DNA of 64,000 nt from Trochalopteron elliotii (GCA_024734555.1 JANPWX010000163.1:1904680-1968679), one strand, 5' to 3'; positions 10,701-25,100 are shown, counted from the first letter of the stretch. Notes: generated from the sequence alone by a model not told the origin. Made by a program: numbers and translations.

Positions 10701-13700
10701 TTGCTTGCCTGGGCAGGATTACTTAATTATTTTTTTCTTTTGGTTTTTGGTTTTGTTGTTTGGTTGTTTGGGTTTTTTAAACTCAGCTTTCAGAGAAGTG
10801 GCTGCAATTTAAAGGAGGAACTCAGCTGCTGTCTGAAACCAAGCAGCGAAGCAGCACCATGCCTGCTGCTAATGTTTAATCTCGCTGCAAATTCAAAGCA
10901 GGCTCTAAATTCACCATCCAGGCAAGATTCCCTCCCAGGACTTTTCTTTCTCTCACCAAGACCTGGCTAGCATATTTTTCTGTCCCAACTTCTTTTGGTA
11001 AATACAACCTTGATGGAGGGCTTCAGAACCCATCAGGAGCCCAGACTGGTCTCCATAGGGAGCTTGTGGAGGAGAGGGTGTGAGGCTGCAGAGAGTGGAT
11101 GTGGGCTCTGGGGCAGGACACAGCCCAACACCAGTGCAGCACTGGGAGATGCACCTCTCCTGACCCTCAGGCCTTGTCCTGCTGAGCTCTATCTTTTTCT
11201 GCAATCAGAAACACTGTGTTTGGTAACAGAATAAAGCACAGGTATGCACTTCAATTGCAAATAGTGAGTGAGAGGGAAGAAATTCCACCTTCAAAACAGT
11301 TTCGGTTTCATTTCACAGATTCACTGCAGGCCAAAGCAAGAGACAAAAAGCCCCAGGGGATAATTAGCTTGTGAGGATGGAAAACAAACACCCTGTTCAG
11401 AAACTGCTCTCAGGTAAATAGTTTTGCTTATTTGTGTTTCGAACTTTGCATATTTTGATTGTTGATATAGCAGGTGTCAGATGGTCACATCTACTCAAAG
11501 GAAAAAGGAACCTCCGTTCTCTTGAACTGTTTTCCTTCTCCACTAAAACAGACTAAAAATAACATGCTTTGATAAGACAAATGCACCCATCCTCTCCTGT
11601 AAGTTTTCTGTACAGTATGATGAGGTGGCTTTATATCTTCTAAATCACCTCCCAGGAATCCACTGTGCAGGGATGGGACATGAATCCCTGGAATTCCTGC
11701 TAGAAACTTTCCTCCACACAGGCAAAAACATGAGAGAGACAGTAGCTTTCCACATGAAAGCCCGTCAGTGTTTCCAATTAACTGGATATTGCAGTGTTAT
11801 ATTCAAAACACGTTGATAAAACTGCAGGGTGAGACTTTGGCAAGCTGGTTACTATAATTGGATACCCAGATACCACTGTGGAGGTACCTTTGAACAGGCT
11901 TTCCTTATTGCTCTCATGATGAGCAAACTCCACTTTGGGCTCTCTGTGATCTCTCTGAACTTCCAGATTTGGCCCACTTGAGTCACCAACACACAAACCG
12001 CTGCACACCTTGTGCAGGAGGAAACAAGGCTCGTAGTTTAGCTCTGTAGTCTCGTGCCTTTTGCAATCAGTTCACATGATAGGATTTGGGTTTCTCCCCC
12101 AGCCAGCTTCCTGCCAAGGCCTAGCACAAATGTACACAAACATTTCCAACCACAGCCTCAATGTGTTTTAGCTGCAGTTGCAGGAACATGAGGGTCTTTT
12201 TCAGAGTTAACGTAGAGGGATGGATCAAACTCTGCATTCACCACTCCTAGAGGTCATAACATCCATACAGAGGTGTAGCTTTGCCACTGGGGCAGAAAAC
12301 GTAAGTTAAAAAGGAGGCAGGAGTAGGAGGAACAGTGAAGGAGGCCAGGTGCAGAGGCTGACCACAGCCTGCCACAGGAAGTCACACACACAACAGAGGA
12401 AGCAGCATCAAGGGAAAAACTTTAGGCTTTTTTCTTTCCAGATAATGTAATCAGAACAAACTGTAAGATTTATTTCAAAAATCAGAAGTCTTAGAGGCAA
12501 ATTCTTGGGATACATTAATAATTTCTGGATTATTTTTACCTCCCATTGATATCATTAGCCATAACTTAATGGATTAGCAAGTACTAATTTTGGATTTGGT
12601 GGTGTAGGAGCAGGAATTATTTGTTGCTGAAGAGCAGCAGGCAGAACTGGCATATGGAGGCAGCAACAAGTGCTAGGATCAAAGAAATAATACCTTATTA
12701 ATCCAGTTTTTAACAAAAACGAAACTAGCTGAAAATTTGAGGGATAGTGGCTATTCTCTAGCCAGGCAAGAAAGCACACCCATTTTATGTAACTACATGT
12801 CTCTGAAAGCTGTAAAGCTGCCAGACTGTAAAACAGAATGATAAACCAAAGTCCACTGCATTACAAAGTACAGATGGTCCAAATGACAGTGAAGTCAGGA
12901 CAAGGCTAAAGAATCCCAAAGGAAAACAAAAATAAATTACGTAAGCAAATACTCAGGATTTATAGGCGTGAGTTGATTACCTTCTCAGCACAAAGTAATA
13001 AAATTATTGTGTATTTGCATGCTGGGTTTGCCATCACTACTATTTGAAATTTGATGACAGAAGTCCTGCAGGGATTCATAATCCCAGAGCTCCTTTACTT
13101 GCCATTTGGGCTTGATGTCACCAAGTTATTTTCTGCTGTTAAAAGCCAAAGCACTTTTCACCCCTGCAGCTCAACAGAGTCAGCCATCCCTGCTTCACTC
13201 CCAGGCAGGACCAAGTTTGCTTCTAGGCACCCATAGTCATGTGCCTCTCCAGCAATTGGGGGAGCTGGGGCTTCCCTTACACAGCCTTACATCTGGTTTC
13301 TCAGCTGGGGTATTTTCTGCAATAAGCACAGGACTGCAAAAGTGAAATGTCCTTTTACATAGGTCTAAAAGCAAGCAGAGGTATAGAGGAGGATGTGACA
13401 CTATCTTCTGTTTGTTCTTAAAGAAACTGTTGAGCCTTTTGGATCCAAGCAGTGATAGTCCTTTCATTTAAGTTATAGAGCATCGGGTGCTCCTGTTTAC
13501 AGAAGTAAAGATTATAAACCAAATATAAATGCACCTCAGGCATGTGCAGCTTGCAACAAAAGGTTTAGAAGCACCAGCATGCTGTGGCCTGTGCTGGGCC
13601 AGCCCTAAACCCTTGCCAGAGTGCAGACAGCCCCTCAGCTGCCTGGGCTGCCCTGCACATGCAAAGCCCCAGCACCACGGGCACAGTGGCACTTGCAGCT

Positions 13701-15130
13701 GGTCCTTCTCTTTCATTATCTTTTCCAAGCTCAACCATGGTGGCCTCACTTTACAACAGCTCTAAATAGCACCAAACTCATCACGGGTGCTGCAGGATGT
13801 TTCAGAGGAGTTTCTGTGGGAGCTGGCACAGAGGGGCATGGAGGTGTTCCTGAGCCACTGGAAGATCTCTGGAACCCCTGGCCGCCCAAGCACTTGCTCT
13901 GCACTGAAGGTCACACTGAGTACTCCATAGGAGAGACAGATGCCTGGGGAAACGACCACAGACAACTCCAAGTGTCAAATCCTCCTGGTGTTGTGTTTGG
14001 TGGTTGTAGCCAGCAAAACCTGCCTGGCTGCAGTGTGGGGACACCTGCAGGCTCAGCACCTGCCAACACACACACCGTCCCAGAACTGTGCCAAGACTGT
14101 GTCCTTTTCAAGAAAGGCTGAGCCTCAGCAGTCTCATGACAGTGTTTGAGGAGAGCCTGGGTTTGCCTGAGGCAGCTTCTCTGCAGTGGGCTGAGCTGGG
14201 CCAGTTGGGGTTTAGTGCCTGCTGGGACACCACAGCCGCAGTCACAGCTGTGGCCTCAGTGTGGGATGGAGGAAAAACCCACTGAGGTGAACACAGGCAG
14301 ACATGGGGCCAAGCGTGGGTTTGTCCCTCCCCAGGCTTTTGGGCATGCTCTGCTGCTGGGCCCCCTCAGCAGCCACTCTGCCTCACAGGGAAAGGAAGTT
14401 CAAACTTCTCCTTCAGACAGGGAAGTGCCTTGTCTGAAGAGGCTTTTGGAGTGAACGTGACAGGCCCCGGGTGTGCTATGGCGCCGTGGATAGCAGCACA
14501 CTTGGCTGCCTGTCTCACAGGCCGCATCCTGCCACGCTGGGTAAAACATACACTGACTTTTATAAGCAAAGAAATACAGTGCCTTGCGGTGAAGCAGCAA
14601 GTGTTCCCAAAAACAGCTTTCTGCAACGTAGCTGGCATGAAACATCAATATTTTTTCCAGAGACAAAACACTGCAAACTCAGCCACCACCCCAGGCCAGG
14701 AAAGTACAGCCAGGATGATGTCCAGGGCTGACTTTAAATCAGCTTTCCCTGTGACACCTGAGAACAACCTCCATGGACATCCAGCAGAGCTGGATGTTAA
14801 CATCATTAACTAAATCCTCTCTTTTTCAGAGTAGTTTATTTAATCACATAGTCTCAGAGTTATGTGTGACTCACATCACGTGTGAGTGAGCGCATGTAGG
14901 AGCGTTCCTCTTGTTCTGTCCCGTTAAAACCATAGTTAAAAGACTTTTCCCACAGACATATGAAATCAAGTGGAGCTTGATTTCATTCACAGCAAATACA
15001 GTTAGTGCCTGAGTGATAATGTGCATAAATAGTACATGAGTTACACCTGATCATGGTAAGTTCTTTAAGTAGTTTCCATTCAAGGTGTAGCAGTGAACTT
15101 CTAATGCTTGTGTCCAGCTGTGGGATGAGT
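10701..15130. other. Intergenic region with no recognised gene
   Basis: The T/G-rich stretch at 10725-10780 is low complexity. The segment at about 13.5-14.5 kb is GC-richer and gives many overlapping frames up to 166 codons on both strands. None shows a recognisable domain or a convincing exon. I treat them as chance frames. Confidence 0.4.
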
Positions 15131-15134
15131 GGGA

Positions 15135-15632
15135 TTAGTGGGCTGGGTGAAAAGCTGGCTGAAGGGCAGGGCTCAGGAGGTTGTACTGAATGGGGCTACA
15201 TGTAGTTGGTCACCAGTGGTGCTCCTCAGGGCTCAATTCTAGGGCCAGTTCTGTTCAATGTTTGGATAAAAGGAGGCTGAGGGGCAATCTCATTGCTCTC
15301 TACAGCTTCCTGGGGAGGAGAGGTGGAGAGGGAGGTGATGATCTCTTCTCCCTGGGATACAGTGATGGGATCAGTGAGAATGGTTCAAAGCCGCATCATC
15401 AGGGAAGGTTTAGACTGGACATTAGGAGCCTCTTTAGCAGGAGGGTAGTCAAACACTGGAACACGCTTCCTAGAGAGGTGGTCAATGGCCCAAGACTGTC
15501 AGTGTTTAGGAGGCATTTGGACAATGCCCTTAACAATCTGCTTTGACTTTTGATCACCGTGTAGTGGTCAGGCTGTTGGACTAGATCTTCTTTGTAGATC
15601 CTTTCAACTGAAATAGTTCTATTCTGTTCTGT
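15135..15632 (+). mobile_element. CR1 LINE with internal deletion
   Basis: The element is in + orientation. The first 125 bp carry part of the CR1 reverse transcriptase: GTC at 15209 to AAT at 15259 translates to VTSGAPQGSILGPVLFN, a conserved RT motif. At about 15262 the sequence jumps directly to the CR1 3'-terminal segment ('AAAAGGAGGCTGAGGGG...', 'TTTAGACTGGACATTAGGA', 'CACTGGAACACGCTTCC'). The intervening RT thumb/C-terminal region is missing. The end at about 15.63 kb has TTCTATTCTGTTCTG, the CR1 tail. The 118-codon open frame at 15190-15546 is therefore a deletion chimera rather than a host gene. Confidence 0.85.
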
Positions 15633-18600
15633 ATCACAAGGAAGTCTACAGAAAGTGTGTTGAAGACACTAAACACTGCATTTTTATATAAAATAATTTA
15701 TTCCAAGTGTTTTATTCATGAGACAGCTGTATGACTAGAGAATTAAATAAGAGACTGTTACAACACCAATAAGAAGTGTGTACTACACTCTCTGTTCTAG
15801 AAATTGCTGCGCATTGCAGCCAAGTGCCATGTTTTGTGTCCTTCATTCAGCCAAAAAAGACATGCTCCACTGGGAACCCCAGTGCGTCCCTGACTGTGTC
15901 CCAGCAGGGGGAGGACCTGGCCCCCACAGCAAGGACTGACAGCCCCAGCTGGTACCTGCTGACTGCCTCCGTGGAGGTGTTACAGGGGGTTTGGCATGGC
16001 AGGAGAGCCCACATCCCACAGAATCCTGTGGTGGGACTAATGGCTGAGCCATGTCTCCAGTGCAATGAGCCCGTCTCCTCTCTTTTCCCGGAGGGCAGTG
16101 GCTGGATGCCAGTTGGGCTTTTTCCCATGCCTTTTATTTTGTGAAAAAGGCAGGAGGTCCTGGGGTCCTCTGGGCTGCCCGTGTCACCTGATGTGTGGGT
16201 GTGGGGGCTCAGCATCACCTTGGGACCACCCCCCTTGGACCACCTCCTCTCAAGGCAGCTCCGTGCAGCCTGAACCCTGTGAGGTCACACCAGCACTGCT
16301 GGTGACACCTCCTGCAACTGAGCCCTGAAAATTCTGGTCAGGCACCCAACACCTGCCAGTTTCTTTTCAGTCAGAGGCTCTGCAACACTTGGTTTTACCT
16401 GTCCTTCCCTCCCCTGTGACAACCCCTCATCCCACTGACTCATCTGAAGGTAAATACTGCCCAGGTAACTTGGCACTCGGCAGGAAACCCTCGCCCCTGC
16501 TGTGCCTGATCAAAGGTAACCTTCAAAAATGCCCCAGGAGGAACATTTGGTGCACTTCTCCAGCAAAGTGTTTAATAACATTTATCAATCCAAAACCACC
16601 ACTGCACTGGGCTTATCATATGATATATTGGTTGTGTCTGCTTATGTTTTCAGTAAGAACGATGGCTCAGGCTTGTTAATCTATAAAGAGAGTTAGGGCA
16701 CTGTAATGGCATGGGCATGCTTGGAAAGGCCCTGATAACTTCTTTGTTATAAATACAATTTTGCTTGTCTCTTTCCTTCCTTTTTTTTTAGGACAAATGA
16801 AATAGATTAGATGAATAAATCAGTGCCCAAGTCTCCATCCCAGAAGCAAGGACCCCTTTTAATTGCCTTGCTACAAGTAAGTTGTTCTCTATGAAATGTA
16901 TTTAAAATCTCAAATTAATTTCCTGAAGTTTAAATGTTTAAACATCAACATGTTTAAAGAATATATCACCTAGAGCAGTCAAAATAAAACTCATTATGAA
17001 ATACAATAACAAGACTTTGGTGTTACTGTAGCACCTTGAGTGAAATCAGGGCTGGGAGGGCTGAGCCACCAGGTGCCTTCCCACCTCCAGCTCTGCGCAT
17101 CCTGGAGAAACGGGTTTTCCTCTTACACAACTGAAGTCCCCCACAAAAATCTCCTTTAAGCTATAACCTGGGGAGAAGTGAGTGTCTCCCTCCAACTGTA
17201 CTGCTGAGCTGGGAGTAGGAAAGGGGAGAAAGGGATTGGTAAGAAATCAATCCTTACTAGTGCGGGGAGAAAATCAACAATGAAGAGCATGCATAAAACA
17301 GTCCACTGTAGGTTTTCACTGTGCCCTTTCCAACCATAGTGCACATATTTGCTCACTCTTGTTTTGATGTTTCTTTGTTGGTTTTTTTTTTTCTTATCCC
17401 ATCCTGCACTCACTGTGGAGGCAAGGTCAGGTTTGAGGAGCTCAGCCAGCCAAAGGTACCACAATGTTTCCCCAGTCAGGACAGCTGTCTCCTGCAGCTG
17501 CCTTCACGTGAGCAGGAAACTGAATGTTAGCAAAACAAACACGATGCCAACCTCTTCATAAATAAACACTCATAACCTTGACTAGGTCCCTGTTATGCAA
17601 GGCACACCAACACCCTTTCAGGGTGCAGGGCACCAAAAGTGCTGCAAAGCTGCTGTTTCCAGGATTTTAGAGACAGCCATCTGGATCTGCAGCCTCTCCC
17701 ATGGTGGAGGAGAGCCTGCTGCTGTGCCAGTATGGGGAGACAACCTGCAGGCACCTGTGCCAGCACTGGGTAATGTGGGACATCATCCATGGCCCCACAC
17801 ACCACATGTGTTGGAATAAGGGCTCCAGGAACACCAGGAGTGCTCCAGACATGCTGGTGCAGAGCTGTGGTCCCCTGTACTGGGTCAGATGTGGCCATGG
17901 GGTCAGCACAGCCATCATCACTAAAATTAACCTGGCTCAAAACCTTGATGTTTAAAATAAATGACATTTTAAAAAAAAGTGTGAGCCCATTGTTTTCCAG
18001 CTCTCAAAATAGTAACTGACCAGATTTTAAGGAAACACTGTTCCAAAATCCCAAAGTGATAAAAACGGCTAGTGATAAGAGGAGCTTGAACATCTGTATA
18101 TGAGAAACCTTGAAAGCAGGGATGATGAGGTGCCAGAATTCCTCACGAAAATTACTGAGGTGAGAGAAGAAATGTAAAGAAGACCTCAGCAGGACCCCCA
18201 GTCCATGGAGGTGCTCAGGGCAAAGGCAGGAAAGTCCAGAGAGAGGGATCACAAACACAGCAAGACAAAAAAGCTGAAAGAAAACAAGTTGTTGCAGAGA
18301 ATTAAGGCAACAATCAGGTATGAAAACATTACAGAATCTGCTGCCTAGGAACCCCACCACTGAGATCCTGCATGGATCAGAAAGAGTCCCACTTTTCCAG
18401 TCAGGAAGGATGCTGCAGAACTCTCCTGTTCTCCAGGAGCATCCCTCTGGAGCTGGCAGGTGAACCAGATGGGTCTCACAATGCTCCTCAGCCTTCCTGC
18501 AGGCAGAGTGGAGAACTCTTGTGCAAATAGAACTGCTCCTCTTACGCATTTCACTCCACAAGGAAAATAAAAACATACAGGCAGTCCCACAGTAATTAAA

Positions 18601-19860
18601 ATTACCACCTTCACACCTCCTTTGCGGTCATGATTTTATTTATTGCAGTTTATTTACAAGTGGTAGCTATGGGTTTACTCATGGTAGTAGCCTTCCAGAA
18701 CAAAAATCAGGTTTTGATCACAGCACATCGCATTCTTAGTTCAGAGACTTGCGGCCTGAGGTACGTAGAGTTGTACCTGCACATCTGTGTTGCACTTAAC
18801 CTCACCCACTGGGAGCCTAAAATCATTTGGGTTTTTTGCTCCTATAGTTCTGTTACTTTTGGGTGTGAGTCACCCTGGGCTGCCTAGCCCAGGGCAGAGA
18901 GTGCTTTTATACCACTGCTCCTCTAACATTACTCAAACAAGAGACTCTCCTTAGCAGGCTAACCCCATTGCAAATAGGACAATACTGTACAAGCAATAAT
19001 GGTAAAAAGTGACTGGTGAATATCTGGCCTTTTTAAGAGTTCAGGAAGGGTAGTGGCAGTAAAAGAGGATGCACTCACATTTAAGTTACCTCTTTTTTTC
19101 CACAAGCTAAGCCTCCTTCCCCTTTACTGTTTTCTTCTTGGTCAAAACACAGTTGCTGGTTTTTTCATCTGTGTATTTTGCTCTCTTGTACAGGCAGAGA
19201 TCATACTGATCTTACTCCATCAAGGCAGACGTACAGCCAAAGGTTGTTTGACCCCAGGGACGTGTCCTTGTACAGTTGGATGCTGTGCAAAAGCTGCTAA
19301 ATGGCACAAGACGCCAATGTTATGTATGAATTGGCTCGCTCTCTCTCTTGGCAGGGATAGAGAGAGGCGAGTAGTGCACATTTCTTTCTTCTTTCAGCCA
19401 GTAACAGCTCATCTCTTTCATTGTCAGATGAACCCGGAGGCGAGTACAGGAGAGATAAACACAACAGACAGTGTCTCACTGACCTCCCAGTGAACCAGAC
19501 AGGAGAGTGAGTCCTTTGCTCGTGGCAGAGCTGAGTTTTCTCCAGCACCTTCACTGAGCTCGCTGCGCTGAGCCCCGCGCCTGCCCCGGCTGCGTTCGCT
19601 CCCAGCGCGGCACCGCCGGGGCCCAGCCTGACTCACTGGCAGCTCCTGATGCCATTCCTCGTCCCTGGCAGGATATGAAAAATGTGTCAAGCCTGGCACA
19701 CGACAGCAAACATAATCCTTTGGGCTGGCTTCGGTGCTTTCACCAGCCCGTTTTAGTTTGGGCAGTTTGTAAAAACGATGCTTTTAAGGCAGAAGATCAA
19801 AACCCCGCTGGCGCAGCTCCTCAGTAAATGCAAAGATGACTTCAGCGCGCTGCGCTGAAT
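15633..19860. other. Intergenic region with no recognised gene
   Basis: No exon, repeat family or RNA gene was recognised. Frames at 17.6-18.0 kb and 18.0-18.6 kb (124 and 190 codons) overlap on both strands, with no domain recognised. A short CpG-rich patch lies at 19559-19622. Confidence 0.4.
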
Positions 19861-19864
19861 TACA

Positions 19865-19868
<4 letters not shown>

Positions 19869-19915
<47 letters not shown>
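19869..19915. repeat. T47 homopolymer run
   Basis: Forty-seven consecutive T follow TACAAAAC and precede GTCCCACG. The lysine-rich frame on the - strand here is an artefact of the run. It may be the poly(A) of a minus-strand retroposed transcript or simply a mononucleotide microsatellite. No flanking target-site duplication was identified by eye. The exact length may be affected by assembly. Confidence 0.9.
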
Positions 19916-19916
<1 letters not shown>

Positions 19917-21353
19917 TCCCACGCCGAAGTATCAGCGCAGTGCTTTGAACTGAGGTTACCTTTATGATTCACGGCATGAATGAGCACTTAGTGTGCGCAT
20001 ACAAGAGCCCTGTACGAATCAGGAAATGGCTCTTTCAGGTCTCCTGACAAAAGGAAGTGAGTCTGAAGCTTGCTAAATTTACAAAGAGGACGCTGGTGAA
20101 CTTAATCTGGGGCAGGGGGTGGGGGGAAGGGAAGAATCCCTTTTCACTGAGGATTGATACACAAACTCCCCATGTTTCTGTAAACCGTTTTTAACAACAA
20201 CAAGAAGAAGAAATAAAAGGGGCTAAAACGGTAGTGGTGAGGGCCGTCTCCAGCTGCCTGCCTGTAATCCCTAGCTGGTACGTGCATACAGCCACGAAGA
20301 CATTTTTGGCTTCGTGCTTCAGCATTCTGCCCTTGGCTGGGGCAGTGAAAGCCTTCCCCCATCCCTGGGTTAAGATGTGACTTGGCAGGGAGGGAGCATC
20401 GCGGGCACCCTTCCCTCCCCTGCCCCCGGAGCGGGGGTACAGCGGGCTCCAGGGCTCCCCAGGGCCCCCAGCCAAGCGCTGCATGCGGCTCACTTTCAGT
20501 TCAAAGAAACCGATTAAACTTCCTCAAAGGCACGGGTGCTGCGCCCTGCAGTTGAACGAAGGTACTTCAGATAAAGACATGGAAGATTCAGGTGCAGTGG
20601 GACACAGAACAGCGGATTGTGAAAGATTTTGGTAGGGGACATGGTGGGTCCTGTGGCTTCACACTGTAACGGCCAAACCAGAAAGAAATTAAGTTCTCCT
20701 TGTGAGGTTATTCTTTTATCCAGGCGTGCAGGGGCTGAACTCACTGCCCCCTTAAATGCACATTGCACAAGCCCCTGGAAAAAGATGAGGTGCTCTGTGG
20801 CAGCCCTCCAGTACTTGTCTACACAGTCCCAGTGGGTAAAGGACTGCACCAACAGCCTTCCTGCCACAGCATCTGTCCCCTCAGCCAAAAAGAGTGGAGC
20901 AAATGACCCATCCTGTTACTTCATAGGCTGCCTCACAAACTTCAGGTTAGCTCTGCTGAGGAAGAGGGGGACACTCAGACTAAAGTGCATCCTTTAGCTT
21001 TAGTCTCTATCAAATTCTTGAGTCTTGTGGATGTTTATAATCACACTATAAATAAAAAGAGAAGTTCCCTGACCAAGCTGTCCCATTGTCCCCACTGCTC
21101 CTTGCACAGTGGGCACAAAGGCTCTGGGATCAGGAGCACAGCTCAGGCTGTGCCATGGCTATTTCCCAGGTACACTGTCAGCAAGTCAGCTAGGATCTTC
21201 CTCTCTCCAGCAAAGCTTACCCAAAACAGGATCATGCCTCAGTAACTGGGGCTGGTGATGGAGCACTGCATCCATTTTATCTGCCACAGCTGGACACAGC
21301 ACATGTGACTGACTGGCTTTGTGTGTTGGTTGGTAGATTTAGACCTTTAAATG

Positions 21354-21371
21354 CACACACACACACACACA
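21354..21371. repeat. (CA)9 microsatellite
   Basis: Nine CA dinucleotides run in tandem after TTTAAATG and before AAAGAAAAAG. Confidence 0.9.
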
Positions 21372-22156
21372 AAGAAAAAGGGTAAGAAGGAGTCAAGAGA
21401 GCTTAGTCTAGTGCAGGCATTGTAGGTCCATTTCCAATGGAGCAGAGGGAGGGAGCAATCTTTTCATGGGAGCAGACCTGTAACCAGCTGTGAGACATCC
21501 TCAGCCCACCTTTGGTTTTGCCAGCTTTCAACATCACTGCAATGGCCACCAGAACACCAGCTTGAAAACGTGGTTGTGAGAGTGGCACTCTGGAGGAATC
21601 CATGAACTTCAAGTCCAGCTCAGACTTTCATCTTTAAGCAGAGATAGCCAGTGATGAATTTCACTGACATGAAATAGAAGAAAACACTGCAATTGCATCA
21701 ATACACCAACATTTTCTCCAGAGGGACCCTAAGAAAGCTGCCAGCTCCAGTCAACTTAAGAACCATATCCAGTCAAAAAATACCAGAATCAGCTAATGGT
21801 ACAGACTTGAGAGGTCAGGGGGTTGTTGCACAATTAGAAACATACTTTTTTGTGCTAAACCAACTTCTGCTTTGTAGTTTAAATATTGTTATCAAATTAT
21901 TTCCTTGTAAACAAGAAGCTTTTGCACCTGCCAAAACCCCTCTGGAAGGGGGTTAACCTAGGCAGCTGCCAGGCCACCCAGGTGCAAGAGCCAACACTGC
22001 TGTGAGGCTGCATCCAGGAAGGTCCAGTGGGAAGCCAGGCAGGCCTTCCCAGCATGCCTGAACAGACAGAATGTTCTCTGTCAATAGCAGTTTATTGTGA
22101 TAAAACTTGCTTTAGAAGCAGCTCAGAATTCATAGGAAGGTACAGAAATAACCATA

Positions 22157-22182
22157 ACAAAACAAACAAACAAACAAACAAG
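22157..22182. repeat. (AAAC)n microsatellite
   Basis: About six AAAC units run in tandem, ending at AAACAAGGG. Confidence 0.9.
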
Positions 22183-25100
22183 GGAAAAAGGAACAAACGC
22201 AGTTTATATTTGTCCAGAAGCAAATGTGCTCACACTGAGGTTTTTCTGCCAATAAACAGCAGTAACAAGTCCCTTCAACTCCCTGGGCACTATTTTCAAA
22301 AGGGGTAAAATGCAATTCCCTTCACATCAATCTTGGTCTTTACCACTCTCCTTGAAGGTGACAGATGCAATGACAAATGCTCCAAAACAAAACAGAATTA
22401 TGACTGCTGTGAAGTCTGTGTCTGGGGCCTCCTGCAGTCAGAGTGCTGAGTCTAAACCAGAGTTTTGCAATGAACATTTGTGGCAAAATCCTGTGTGTTT
22501 ATTGAAGGGTGCAAGATTGTGCACATTTACCCAGGCTGACTGGATTACTCCAGGCTGGTGATGCTCCTTCTAGCAAACAGAGAGGTTTTGTCATCACTTC
22601 TGACACGAGACATGCTGCCTACAAGAATCCTCATCCCAACATAGGGCCATCCTGATGATCTCCAGTTCTACACCTTTCACATGCTGCAGATTAAAGATGG
22701 TGTTTTTAACTGAGAACACTGAAACCTGGCCCCAACTTCAGCTGAGGATGCTGAGATGAGAACACTGTTTCAGCTGCACACAGTCCAGTTACCAAACCAA
22801 AAAGCTTAAAGAGGAAGGATGACCAAACACGACATTTGGGTGGGGATTATACCATTTTTAGCCTACATTGTAATACCCACAGGCAAAGTCTGGCAAAAGA
22901 TAACACATGCATGCACCATTTACTTCCATGTATGTGCACACACACACATATACAGATATGTATAGACATCAACAGTGGTCAGCTCTTCTCCTATTCCTCA
23001 TTAGGAAGGTCTGTGCCAAGAGAGTTGAATGTTTACAAACTCTTGGGCTCTTACCAGCGTGACACTTTTTTTAAAATTTCCTGTAGTTATAAAAACCAGA
23101 AGACATAAGGAAAGGATTCCAGCTAAGGCTGTCTTGCTCACATTTTGGAACCATCTCTTTGTCATGTGTGCATGCAGGTGCTTGAAGGCAGTCATTTCCT
23201 GCTAGATAAAAGCATTCCGGTTTGATGTCAATCACTTGGGACATTTTTAAGCAGCAGTGTAAATATGCTGAATGAAGATCTGATCAAGTGAAAAGAATTT
23301 AAGTGATATTCATTTAACCCAGGCTTTTTAAACATGCACATGTGCATATATAAACAAATAACTGATTTACCAAGTAATCGTGTCCTTTAATGCCAGTGTG
23401 GCATATGCCAAATACTGAAATAATATGAAACTGAAAAAAAACCCCAGGCATCTAAAGCTGGACTCCAGATTCTATGGTAATTATTCCCTATGTGATATGA
23501 GAATGCCTAAGTGAAGAACTATCTTTAAGGGCAGAAACAAACCTATACTTGTACCACACGAGTGGTGTAACAAGAGAAGTTACAGTTCTATTTCCCAAGT
23601 TTCCTTTCCTTTACTGACAAAAACACTGCTTTGATCCTCCTGCTTAAACTATGTTGGCAAGTTTAAAGTAACAACAAAACCACACACACACCTCCCAAAC
23701 CCCATGCAAGAACTCTGCTCCCTATATCAACATACATCTTTACCAGCCTAAAACAATTATAAAAACATGCACTGAACATGTTGGGAGATACTGTTTTTCT
23801 GCCTGAGGCAACCACACGCCTTACTGCCTGTACTAAAAAAGAGTTGGTCTGTTTTATAATGCCCACACAGACTGGCATTCACACTGCCAAGGTCTGTGTG
23901 TTTTTCTCTAAAAGTCTGTGGAATATGCTCAGCTGGAACACCTAACCATGCAATAACAGGAATATCTAACCATGCAATAACAAAGATGTTTAAAAGCATT
24001 TTGAATCTGATTTACTTTGCATTTTCTTCCCTGCTCTTTTTAGAAAGTTAATGTATCACACAAACATGTATTTCATCTTACCCTTCCCCCATTCCTCATA
24101 TCCACTGATTAATTAAGGAGCATTTAAGGCTCACCAACACAGCTTTAAATGCTCTGAGCTACTTGGATTACAGTAACTCGTAATGCATCAAGCCCCAAAA
24201 GAGAGACTCATGGAAATGACAACAAATGATGAAAGGGTTTTATTGTGCAAAGATTTCAAAATGCTGGAAATCCTTTTGTATTTTTCCCTCCACATCACTT
24301 TTTCCTGCCCTCCCCTGGCTGGGAATAAGGAAACAGCCAAGTTATTCTATAGCTGGTTCCCACCACGGTACCGTTCTGGTTCCCATTGTGCTGTGCATTC
24401 AAGCAAAAACAAGAGCAAGCATTAACAGCTCCATTCCCATCCATCCACCAGACAGGAACTCACAGATGCTTCATTACACACCTCCTGCTGGCTCTGATGA
24501 GGCAGAGAGAGGACTTGTATGGAAAGGAGGGGGGGACCCAGACAAAACACAAGAGTCATTGTAATTGTTCCCATTCCCAATTCTGTGAGCTCATGTTAGC
24601 CAAAACATCCTAATACTTTCTGCTTTCCTAGCTGGTAAAAAATACAGGCACTGTCAACACCACCACCAGAACCTCAGATTGTGCAAACATCACATGCGTG
24701 AGTTTAAAGAAGACAGGAGGAGGGGAAAAAATGGACGGTTTTCTATAACTGGAATTTTATTTTATATATAAATAATAAAGAGACCGAGGGATTTTGAGAC
24801 TTGCTACTTGCAATGTTGATCTTGCAATGGGACAAGCATGGGCAGACTTGAGTCCCACCACAGAACAGAGGACAAAGTCTCAAGACTGACCCAAAACATG
24901 TAGTGTCCTTTCACAGAAGCCATACCAGAACCCCAAGCAGCAGATCATCAGACTGTCCTGAGGCAGAAGGCAGATTAGTCACATTCAAAATGGATTCAGA
25001 TGGTTTTCATCTTTTTCTTGGGAAATTGTTGCTCATATCTATATTTTTATTCACCTATAACCAGAGAAAGGGGACAGAGGTTAAGGGGGAGAGGGAAGGA

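Noticed and set aside
13468..14813. Dense set of overlapping frames on both strands at 13.5-14.8 kb
   Set aside because: Many mutually overlapping frames in a GC-richer patch, none with a domain or convincing exon boundaries.
19784..19987. Lysine-homopolymer minus-strand frame
   Set aside because: It is a translation of the T47 run.
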